This document shows, in pieces, positions 54,351 through 64,000 of a DNA stretch of 64,000 nt. Position 1 is the first letter of the stretch; each line of letters begins with the position of its first letter. Under the pieces are notes generated by a model that was given only the letters and a program-made list of their open reading frames with translations, did not search any database and was not told the origin of the DNA. The DNA is from Hermatobates lingyangjiaoensis (lineage: Eukaryota > Arthropoda > Insecta > Hemiptera > Hermatobatidae): positions 13,603,001-13,667,000 of the forward strand of contig JAPFBL010000084.1 in the NCBI GenBank assembly GCA_026182355.1. Reading direction: 5' to 3'. The position numbers and the translations under genes are program-made.

Positions 54351-56702
54351 TCGAGAGTGAACGATTTTCTAAGTTATGAAATACTAAGATTAGCAAAATC
54401 TTTCATGATTTTTTTTTAAAAAAAACAGTGTACTAAAAAAACAGAAATTTTTTCTTAAGTTAACTTCGGAAAACGATAAAAACTTTTTATCAATTTTAAC
54501 TATCTATTTTTATTAACAACCTATCGCCTTTTTATAATATTTACATGTTTATGTTTGTAAAAAATACTTTGTTATAGTTAGTTTGTAATTTGTTTCGAGT
54601 GATCACATTTACAGGAATTTACCTTCAGTATTAATAGGAGAAATTGTGGCACATTTATCTGGGTGCCTCATCCATAACTACAATGGATATTGCTAACCAT
54701 TGTAATAATATGGCCAGCCATATTACGGCTTGATTCTATATCGGGAGTCATAAATTTTGCCGTACTCAAGTTTTATGATTGTAGAGGTCTTTAACGAGTA
54801 CCTGATATCCTACAGACTCGGGACCAACTATTAACGACTTCTTCAAGTTAGTGACTCCGATTACAAGGTTTACATCTTATACATAGAAACAAAAGTTTCA
54901 AAATGTGCAAGAATGAGTACAAGTAAGATTTTTTTAGTAAAATTATTCCTAACAAATTTAATTTAATTTTAATTAAATTTAATTTAATTCTTATCCCGTT
55001 TTAACGCATTAAATAAAACATTAATACAATTCATACAAGGATTTAACCAGATAGTAAACAAAAATGTTAAAAAAATTTAAATATTAAAGTAGAAATTTAA
55101 AATATTGTAATAATCTTTACTCTACAAAAGTGGACACCAGCAAAAATAAAAAATAGAATAAAGTTAAAATTTGAATAAGTAAATGAAGTAATCATAATAA
55201 GTAAAAGAACTGTTGTTTTTATCAAAAATTTTAATCTGTGGGGTCCTTACTGTGGTTATACGCTGATTTTCATTTCATGGGTTTATGAAAGTATATTATA
55301 ATTATTATAATATAAGCCAATATTTTGGCAGAATTCAATTTCTTCAAACAAATTTTTGAAATAACTATCTAAAGAAAATCTCTTTTATCAGTCATTCTTC
55401 AAGAAAGTTCTGTTATCACCAAACTCCTTCACACATTTCTTTTAAACAAGCTATCTTAAACAATAGAGCGTGATAAACATAGAGGAATGAATCGGAGTTT
55501 AAACAATTATTAATACTAAGATAAGATTTACTATGGTATATTGATTGTAGATAATTACATTATTGTGAAAATTTAGTTTGAAAAGAAAGGTTGAATCGTA
55601 GGTCAAACATTGTCAAACCTCATTACGTCCATTGAAAGAACATGTGCAGTGTGTACTGAAAAATCATCTTTGTACTATAGCTGCCTGTTTATTTACTCCA
55701 TATATTCTGGCAAAACTGCCAGAAAATTTGAATACTTAATAAAATTAGATATTTTTTTAAAGGAATAATAATTTGTATATTGAAAAAAATTGGTTTTACT
55801 TAAAAACCTTATGTTTATAGGATGTCCGCTATATTAAATTAAATGTTATTTCTATCTGGTTTAAAAATAATAAATTCAGCTTCGGCTTGAAATAAAGCAA
55901 AACCCATTTTAGGTTTATTGATAACTGTTGTGTAGGGTGGATTTAACCTAATGTTTATTAACTGTGAATGGCGTTTTTTCTTATGCTCTATTTTAATTGA
56001 GTTATTTATTTAATTAATGTATAGTTTACTTTATCAGTAATGCTTTTTTTGAGAGAAAGTTTGGTGCCATTAAAGTTAACTGTTTGAAATAAAGTGGTTA
56101 CGTTGTGCAGGGCCCAAATACCACATGCGGTCTTTCAGGTTAGTGTGACCCGCGCAGAGTTTTCAAATCAATTCCATGTATTGAAGATAACCCCTTTTTA
56201 TAATTACAACTGTATTTATCAAATAAAAACTATTTGCATTTGATAACTTTTCATTATCACTTAATAATGCTAGTTCATTTGCAAAACACCTATCTCTTCA
56301 ACCGATTATTGTAATAAATAATGGTTAAAAAAATAACTATCGCATTCAAATTGGTAACATGTATCAAGAAAATTGAATGCGAGGTAAAATATATCTATTA
56401 ATGGAGAATATTAATAAACTTATTAGCGGTAAAGAGACAAACATATTTCATTAATATACATTATTATATTTATTCGTATATGGCTTTCATTTAAATTTAA
56501 AATAGCTCTTCCGTATTAATATATCTGTAAAGTCAATTAAAAATAAAAAAACAACACATTTTTAAAATGTGCAACCTGTATGACATATTCAGTTTTCAGA
56601 TATAGTCCATATCAAACAAAAATTCTCACCACCGATGTGGGCAAAGAAATCTTTTCTTGCAACCATTGAGTGTGTTCCTTATTTAACAAAAAGGAAGATA
56701 AA
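54351..56702. other. AT-rich DNA; possible PLE tail trace
   Basis: 55245-55315 (CCTTACTGTGGTTATACGCT, then GATTTTCATTTCATGGGTTT) resembles the second-class tail end seen at 60830-60895. Nothing else recognised. Confidence 0.35.
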
Positions 56703-56880
56703 AAATCTGGAGTGGCCTACACTCAACTTTACTATAAGTAAGTATAATAATATCAAAGTTATTGGGTATATAATGTCTCATTGATGGGATAGATGGGATA
56801 TAATGTCTATATGGGATATGTTTAATAGTATTTCATTTCTGGAGACCATACAGGTAGTGATTGAACCAGTTATATGCAAA
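56703..56880 (-). mobile_element. HINE-like 3' end, truncated
   Basis: AAATCTGGAGTGGCCTACAC, TCAACTTTACTATAAGTAAG, then a decayed stretch with TAATGTCTCATTGATGGG and ATTTCATTTCTGGAGACCAT. Confidence 0.7.
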
Positions 56881-57285
56881 GGTTTGTCGTTATAAGGGGA
56901 GGGGTATTTTCATGTAAGTGTAATGGAAGTGATGTTATCAATTTCATCATTAAGGAATTCAGGGAGCAAACTCTTGAGGGCGTTGTTTAGCCACTGTTAG
57001 TGTATTTCTAGGAAGTTGTATGTACATTTTGGTCAAGTAATTCATTTCTGATGAAAAAAAAGAGAACAAATATCTTAATATTTTTAGACAATACTACTCT
57101 CTCAGTTTACTGCATGAATAAAAAAACGTTGAAGTTATATAATATAATTTGAGTAAGTTTAAAACCAAACTAACCCTAGAATACCATATTCTGTTGCATT
57201 TGGAGATTTGTATTAATATTCTATTTAGCCGAGAGTCCATGTGTCTGTTTATTAAAAATTAATAGATCCAATAAATAAAAGTTAA
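56881..57285. other. AT-rich DNA between two HINE-like copies
   Basis: Nothing recognised. Confidence 0.35.
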
Positions 57286-58970
57286 AAATCTGCAGTGGCC
57301 TACATCAATTTTACTATAAGTAAATATAATATCAAAATTGTCGGGTTATAATGTCCCATTTAGACATCGCGTAAATGTCTATATGCGACATATTTATTGT
57401 TATTTCATTCCTGGAGACCATAAAGATACTAACTGAGCCAGTGATCAATATACCACTTATTTTTGATATCACACAACTGATGCATATAATATCAAGGGTA
57501 TTATTGCATCAGTAATAACACTTTTGTAAAGTCAAAAAGAAGATTTCGTGTTACGAAGTAGTCTCTTACAAGAAACATTGATTTTATTCCCATAGGCAGT
57601 GGATCTCATACCTGGCCATCTGTAACATTGCATGGCCACTGGATCTGTTACATTTAATGTCGTTTATCTGACCTCTTTCTACCTTGAAGAATTAAGCCAA
57701 ACTTTCTCCTTTAAAATTTCAACATATTCCTATTTCGTTTGAAAAATATCACAAACATGTAAAACAAATTTCAATGTCATCGAATCACTGAGGAATTAGA
57801 TTAAAATTAGTACCCGTTATGTAATATAGAACGAAGGACTCCATTACTCTTAATTCAATATTATCGGAAGATAATATGATTCATAAATAAAATCTTTATT
57901 TGATATTAAATTTTGATTAAGGGTACAACATATAGAGTGATTACAGCATTATTAGATCAATCCATTACACGATAGAAAACATAGAACTTATATGTTTGAT
58001 TGGTGTTCATTCTTTACATGTCAGAATTTACGTATAAATTCTTACATGTAAAGTAAGTCTTACATCTCATATTAAGTTATTAAATCTTTTCAATTTTTTC
58101 CATCAATCATCTGAATATAAATTTCATTTCAGTCGATTCACTGAAAAAATGCCTAAGTGAGTGTAAACAATGTAAATAATTGTAAACAAAACCGACAAGT
58201 ATAACAGATGATCCATTAGTCCAGGATGAATATTCAGTTTTTATAGCATTATTGTTCTTTGCATTAATTAAATTTTTAAGATTTTTTGTTTATAAATTGC
58301 CAATTTTCTGACAAAATTTCATTGTTCATTAATGAACCGTTTAGTGCCAAAAAAAATTTTGAAAATTTACAATTTACCTTAACGCCCCTTTGGTTAGTGT
58401 AATTTTAAAACAGAATCCCTCATCTCATCCCCCACATAATGCTCAATCTTTAGGTACGAGTATAATTTCATTTGGATTCCACAAACGGTATGGCTTGTAT
58501 TGTCGTCACAAACTTTCAGATTGAGTCATAAGTCAAAATTTTTACTTTTTATTGAAAAAAAATTATGTTTTGAAAATCTGAGGGTTTTTTCAAGTATTCC
58601 TTTTGTAGCTTCCAAGATAACGCAAAAATTTCAAGACTCTAAAATTGGTAATTTAGGAGAAAGAAAAGTTGTCTAAGAGCACATTTTAGCAACAAGAGTG
58701 ACTTTCCCATCATGCATAATTGCTCCCAAACTATACAGCACATCTAAACTATGGGTCCTATTTTTGAGTAAAATATTAATTTGATCCATAAAATATTGTA
58801 GACAGTAGCGTCTACGCTAACTTTTGAATACACAATCACCCACCAATAGACACAGATATCATCAAAAAAACATCATAAAAAGACTTTTGGGACCTCAAAA
58901 CATCTAAGCCCGTCAAAATCTGGAGATCGAATTTTTTCATGATCACTATACTTTACTTATAGTAAAGATA
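57286..58970 (-). mobile_element. HINE-like element, full length
   Basis: The reversed 3' end (AAATCTGCAGTGGCCTACAT, ACTATAAGTAAATATAATAT) runs about 1.7 kb to the reversed 5' end (AAATCTGGAGATCGAATTTT, TCATGATCACTATACTTTAC, TTATAGTAAAG). Up to two 40-bp units occur near 57595-57660. The hairpin is weakened by CACTGCAG and loss of bases in CATCAA. Together with 33388-35017 it defines the family's full length. Confidence 0.82.
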
Positions 58971-59231
58971 GTAAACGAGTTTTCCGTAATAAGTGGAGGG
59001 TTTCTGAGACTTCGTAATGTTAACAACTGTCCATATATCATATGAAACAGTTAAATGATTGTTAACTTCTCATACACTTTATTCGAATCTTGCTTTATTA
59101 AATCTTTTTATTCACTGATTAAACGTGACTACTGGTTATACTTGATTTTCTGATACCGCGAACTTGTTTTCTTGGGACAAAGTTTCTTTCTTTAAAGCAA
59201 TATTAACCTCTTTAAGTTAACATGAGCAACA
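58971..59231. other. AT-rich DNA upstream of GC-rich patch
   Basis: No TATA box could be tied to a start. Confidence 0.3.
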
Positions 59232-59482
59232 ATGGGCAATAAACGAGAATTGAGCGAACAGCAGCCAAATACTGACGTAATTTATAATTTGATGAGTGGG
59301 TGATTTATTAACGGAGAACCGAGGGCGTGTGGAGAAGTGGAATCAGTGGTGGGGGTGCGATAACACGACCAGCTCTGGCCCAGTCTTCCCACTCCGTCCC
59401 TGTGATTTGTACCCGTACCTCAATTCTAGTCTAGTCTCCCGTTTCGTCGCCTTCTTAAGACTGACCGTCGCCACATCCAAAG
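59232..59482 (+). other. CpG-rich patch with CRE-like site and splice donor
   Basis: A sudden rise in G+C and CpG within AT-rich DNA (GGGCGTGTGG, TGCGATAACACGACC, CCGTTTCGTCGCC, GACCGTCGCC). TGACGTAA (about 59273) is a CRE/ATF-like site at its left edge, and CCAAAG|GTAACC (GT at 59483) is a good splice donor at its right edge. A short ATG frame (MGNKRELSEQQPNTDVIYNL) begins at 59232 and stops at 59306; a 75-codon frame overlaps but lacks an ATG. It could be a promoter with a non-coding first exon, or an unrecognised LTR. No gene is assigned. Confidence 0.3.
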
Positions 59483-59988
59483 GTAACCATTATTCTGCGC
59501 TTTTGATAGTTATATGTACATAATTTTGTATATGTATATATTTAATACCTGGATAGAAAAAGTTAAATTGTTTCTTAAGATTAGAAGATAATAGTCATTT
59601 AAGTTAACAACTATTTATGACAATTGTTCTTATCCTTAGCTGCAAAAACCCATATATAAATAATATATACAAGCAATGGAAAAAATTTGGAAGTCACTCT
59701 TATTGTAATCTTACTTTATTAAATCTTTTTATTGGTACTTAAACCAGTCTTATTGTAATGATTGGTTTGATTTTACAGGCTTTTTTTAATAAATATGTAA
59801 GCATATATGTATGTATATATATATACATATACATATGTATGAATGTCTATATATATTCCATAGTAACAAATATATTATGTATAAGACCTATCTGATATTA
59901 GTAGTAGATATCAATTCCCAGACGCCATGGTAGGGGCCCCTTGCTCTGCATATTAACCCAATAATATTACTAAAATCTTTCAACCAAA
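59483..59988. other. AT-rich DNA with TATG repeats
   Basis: 59806-59840 is a simple TATG/TA patch with foldback potential. Nothing else. Confidence 0.4.
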
Positions 59989-60090
59989 ATAACTTGTCAT
60001 CGTCAGAGTCTCACTAGTCAGTATGAGTTTCTTACTGTAGTTTAAACATTGATTTTTACTTCACAAGTTTACTGTGAAATCTTGTTATTT
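59989..60090 (-). mobile_element. PLE-type tail, second class (composite)
   Basis: The reversed motif CTAAAATCTTTCAACCAAAA, TCATCGTCAGAGTCTCAC precedes forward-reading TTACTGTAGTTTAAACATTG and TTACTGTGAAATCTTGTTAT. A (TG)n tract follows to about 60119. Confidence 0.55.
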
Positions 60091-60119
60091 ATGTGTATGT
60101 GTGTGTGTGTGTGTGTGTG

Positions 60120-60417
60120 CGAAGAATGCCATTAAAAACACAGGTGACTTTACAATCAAAGAAATCACTAAAATGATAGAAAAATAAATAATTTCAAGGG
60201 CTTTATAGATAGATCATTGTCAAAGAAATGTTCTTTAGCTTTCTTTAAAGACAGATAAGAATGTTTGAACCTTTCAATTTTCCTTTAGCATTGTGTTGAT
60301 TTCTTTTATATATATGTAAAAGCAATACATTAAAAGAAATTGATAGAAATGAATAAGTAATAGAATAGATAAAAAGAAAAAAGAATAAATGGGATGTTCT
60401 GTTAAAAGAATTTGTAA
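60120..60417. other. AT-rich DNA, nothing recognised
   Basis: Ordinary AT-rich sequence. Confidence 0.35.
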
Positions 60418-60450
60418 CAGAGGTGCAAAGGGGACACCTCTGTCCCCTTT
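60418..60450. repeat. Interlocked inverted repeats
   Basis: CAGAGGTG (60418-60425) pairs with CACCTCTG (60435-60442); AAAGGGGACA (60427-60436) pairs with TGTCCCCTTT (60441-60450). The two pairs alternate, so a transcript could form only one fully or a pseudoknot. A TA tract follows. Confidence 0.8.
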
Positions 60451-60769
60451 ATATATATATATTCTTTCATCTATATATTCTACTATTCTTCTGAAGAAAA
60501 TAGAGTACCAAAAACATGAGTGATTATTTTATATAATTTTTAAACTTAATTAATTGTCTATTTAGATTATCAGTTTTGGATGTTGACTAGATATATACGA
60601 TACACAGATAGTGAGTGTTTGATAAGGCATCAAACATACATGATACTCGTTTGATATCAGTTCCTGGGGCATACACTACTTAATGTAAACTACATACTAT
60701 TGTAAATGTATCATATATTCTAGATTATTTTTCTGAAGAATCCTTTTGATTCTGTTGGTGAACTGATCA

Positions 60770-60895
60770 TTAGTATCAGAGAGACTCTGATGAAGTCCAC
60801 TCACTTGTTCTATTGTAAATAGTTGTTTTTACTAATTTTCTTACTGTGGTTTAAGTGTTGATTTTTATCTCTTCACGTGTTTATTGTAAAATCTT
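60770..60895 (+). mobile_element. PLE-type tail, second class
   Basis: GAGACTCTGATGAAGTCCAC, then TTACTGTGGTTTAAGTGTTG, CTTCACGTGTTTATTGTAAA and ATCTTATATA. CTGATGA is present but no clear GAAA partner. Confidence 0.5.
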
Positions 60896-63617
60896 ATATA
60901 TAAAAGTGTGTTTGCGTGTGCCTTTAACTATAAACAATAAGGACCCAATTCAATATTTCTACATCTGCCGTCACCAACTGAAAGCATTAATGCCTTGAAT
61001 GGGAAACCACGTTTCATTTTTATTTTTTATTGCTAATTTGTATGCTTTAAATTATAAAATCATACATTAGAATATGAGCCCAGTGAAAATTAGTAATTTT
61101 TGAGGTGAACAGAAGAACTGAAGAAGGTGTTCTAATCCGTCTGAAAAGACTGAAAATGTAAAATTTGAAAATGTTCAACACTGGAAAGGATCTAGGGGAG
61201 AGAGGTGGTTGCTTAAACAAATACGAATATGGTTTAGCATTTTTAGTTATCAACATGTTTTAATTATTCTCTATCGTATGTTTTTTGTTTAAAACGTATA
61301 CATCACTTAGAAAATATTGTTATCTATTATTATTATTATTATTATTTTATAACAAATATATATATTCTGTAAATATATATATTCTAACTTATATTATCTA
61401 AATAATAAGTTAGACACGTAAGAACCTCAAAACAAAGTAACTTGCTTCTTGTTGAGTTTAATAGTCTTGATTAAAGACAGCAAACAAACAATATTTATCT
61501 AATTTAGTTATATTAGAAATCAATTGTTATATTAATGATCGCGCAATACTATTCAAATATAATAGTAAATAACATGCTCGTTGTTATTTTTATAAATAGT
61601 TTGATTAATTCGCCTGTTATTTGAACTTTTTTATAAATTTATTCTGTAAAATAAGCTTCATATTTTAATTACTGTTAAGAAATTACACAACCATAATAAG
61701 AGGTGCTGTAATTTACGGTGTACTGGAGGATGCAGATGGTTTTTATTTTGTTTTTATAGGGACGGAATAAGAATATTCTGACACTCATGTAGGAGTTACA
61801 TATGCCATGTAGTACGACCAAAATCATTGCTCTCATTCTCTAATTGAAATGTTTATAGCAATGTGACATTCGTTCACTGATTGACAACTTATTTCAGCCT
61901 CTAAATGTATTGAAGAGGATAAATGTAAAACAATTGAATTTCCACTATCAAACTTACAACAGCTTCATGACTAACTGTTCTGAACTTTAGAGGAAATACA
62001 CAACTAACAAGCAGGTAAAGGCCTCTGGTCTTGGATAGCTTACACTACAGTGAACCATCAAGTTTACAATCAGTGACACTGGTCATTGCATTTATTTGTG
62101 AGAAAGGTTTAATAAATTAAAAAGTAATTTTGCTTTTCCAAGATAACCTATTAATATTGTCATTATTCAAATTATTTCCAAAGAATATTTAAGTTAACAT
62201 TTTGATTTATCAAAGTATTATTATGAAGTAATCCCCATTAGTTTTTCTTCTACAAAGTTAATTTAATGAACAGTAAAACTCAGTTTCTTCTCACAACCAG
62301 TTATGGATATTTATTATTTTGAACAGCAACAAGTATCTTTGAATCCTTGGAAAGTGGAGTACACTCCACTCTGAGCTCACGGCTCTTTTGCAGAGTATAT
62401 TAAAGAAGCCCATTGCAGATTTGTCAATAAAATAATCATATGTGTTAACTTATTCTCGTCACAATCATCTGATCTGGTTTCATTTAAAACAATTAAATAT
62501 TTTAGTAATTGTTAATTTTGCTTTACTTAAATTTCAATATTATATATCGAATAATTTGTTGAAACGCATTGTTATGATTGAATATTGTTATTTATTTTGA
62601 CATAAAATAAATGACAGACAATGAAATTAGCATTAAAATTAATTTCTTTTGAACTGTCATGCCAAACCTACTGATTTTATATGGCATTTATCAGTCTCTC
62701 TACAAACATATGCTGTTACGGAGGTATTTTTTTTAAACTTTTTTTCTTTTATAAATAATTGTTTAAATACCTAAATATATGAAAGTAAATTATAAATTAA
62801 CCATAAATTATATAAGTTAAGTGATTTGTAATAATGAAATGATTTCTAATTGATCATGCAATTCATTTGGGACTGACTGTGAGGGGGGGGGGGGGGGGAG
62901 AGAAGGCGTTTGATCATCAATGGCAAAAAAACTGATTGTCCTTGTAGAAGAATGGCATCGTCTTTGAGCTTTTGTGTCACGGTTCTATCACTACCGTTTG
63001 TATTTGATTTTTCCTCTTCTTCCTCGTCTTTAATTTTAACTTGTAGAAATTTGTACGTATGACTAATTTTTACGTATATGCTTAGAATGTATTGTCATGT
63101 ATATATGTACTTAGAATGCACGATGAATATATAATGCAATTACAAATTATTCTATATTTAAGTTAGTTAAGAGTTTCAAGGACAAATAAAATTCTTTGTT
63201 AAATCTACATTGAAGTTAACATTAATCTACATTTACTGGAAGGAGTCATATTTCATTCTGCTAGTTTGAATTGAGAGTGACTTACTTATACAAAAACTAG
63301 TCGAATTTAATGTTTTTCTGTAATGGTGTTTCAACAAAATAAAATGCAAATTCTTAGAAGTATCACAGGAAGGAATGAGCTTAGTTTATTACTTGTGAAA
63401 TTTTTGTGATTCCAATTTTATTAAAACTTTGTAATAATGTTTCTAATTCATTTGTTTTAATAGATGTATAAATCATATATTGTGTTTGAAAAGTACTTGC
63501 CGAACTTTGCTACTTATTGTACTCTTATGGCATTAAAAATATACCAAAAAACTGAACTGTATTTGTAACTTATGAAAGCCATTTAATCAGTGTTGAATTA
63601 CCAATTTAATAAGTAAT
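60896..63617. other. AT-rich DNA with small repeats
   Basis: (ATT)n at 61326-61346 and a G16 run at 62883-62898. No gene, RNA or element end recognised. Confidence 0.4.
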
Positions 63618-63642
63618 CTATATATATATATATATATATATA
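63618..63642. repeat. (TA)n microsatellite
   Basis: Borders the last PLE tails. A second tract lies at 63862-63899. Confidence 0.95.
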
Positions 63643-63718
63643 AAGATTTCACATAAACACGTGAAACAACAATCAATAATCAAACCACAATAGAAATTGT
63701 AGTTTGATCATTCATATA
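63643..63718. repeat. Collapsed palindrome of second-class PLE tail
   Basis: AATCAAACCACAAT and ATTGTAGTTTGATCATT face each other around AGAA, preceded by the reversed end AAGATTTCACATAAACACGT. Confidence 0.75.
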
Positions 63719-63859
63719 TATATGAAATATGGTTTCCTGCCGTTGTGTTTCCGGCGTGCTTGGTCGCCCATTCTCTTTTCTCCTGAAGACGGATCATCCA
63801 AAATTTTGAGTTTGTAAGTGTGTCTCTTTCTCTGTGTGTTGCTTTTCTTAATTTTTGAA

Positions 63860-63861
<2 letters not shown>
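63719..63861 (+). mobile_element. PLE 3' tail
   Basis: GTGTTTCCGGCGTGCTTGGT, TCTCCTGAAGACGGATCATC, CAAAATTTTGAGTTTGTAAG and TGTGTC, then TA. Same layout as the lineage B tail at 52504-52560. The stem GGAT/ATCC is followed by AAAA rather than GAAA. Confidence 0.7.
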
Positions 63862-63900
<39 letters not shown>

Positions 63901-64000
63901 ATGAAAAAAAGTTATCAAAATAAAAAAAGAAAAGTAAAAAAGTTATCAAAGCTATCTAATTTAATTTTCGTCTTTGTTGGCCTGAAATGCATTAATTTAT

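Overview
The window is AT-rich eukaryotic DNA, almost certainly from a metazoan (invertebrate-type) nuclear genome. The evidence is the repeat content: Penelope-like retroelements (PLEs) with GIY-YIG endonuclease domains, a mariner with TA target duplication, hAT remnants, a Ty3/gypsy fragment, and a family resembling Helentron-derived non-autonomous elements. Dinucleotide microsatellites are abundant. No bacterial gene organisation, rRNA, tRNA or CRISPR is visible. The species cannot be fixed from sequence alone. No intact host gene is present; the best host-gene candidates are one possible internal exon (minus strand, 2733-3037) and two GC/CpG-rich patches with donor-like sites (about 33005-33190 minus, 59232-59482 plus).

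Layout. 1-2.1 kb: a roughly 1 kb hAT deletion derivative carrying the transposase C-terminus. 2.7-3.0 kb: candidate exon. 4.4-9.4 kb: copies of an interspersed family (called HINE-like here) around a minus-strand Ty3/gypsy pol relic with reverse transcriptase, integrase, polypurine tract and the start of a 3' LTR. 12.7-13.8 kb: a chain of PLE tails separated by (TA)n tracts, several of them palindromic. 17.3-18 and 22-23.5 kb: HINE-like copies. 20-21.6 kb: a 57-bp-arm inverted repeat and another (TA)n/PLE chain. 25 kb: a second PLE lineage. 26.6-26.9 kb: a PLE-tail palindrome. 27.7-36.3 kb: the densest HINE-like region, including one full-length copy (33388-35017), with PLE tails between. 37.8-38.7 kb: mariner deletion derivative with perfect TIRs. 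41.1-43.5 kb: hAT end, then a HINE-like copy with a 40-bp minisatellite. 44.0-45.5 and 49.6-53.2 kb: PLE clusters, including the two longest PLE open regions, head to head. 56.7-59.0 kb: another full HINE-like copy. 59.2-64 kb: GC-rich patch, small foldbacks and PLE tails.

How the parts relate. Two element types dominate. The HINE-like family has the same short palindrome at its 5' tip and just inside its 3' end, followed by a small 3' hairpin; this is the asymmetric-terminal-inverted-repeat layout described for Helentron derivatives. Its tandem-repeat segments differ greatly in length between copies. The PLE fragments nearly all lie between (TA)n tracts, are 5'-truncated, and share a tail with a CTGANGA...GAAA hairpin resembling the hammerhead-ribozyme motifs known from PLEs. 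No host pathway can be reconstructed; essentially all recognisable coding sequence is decayed transposon sequence.
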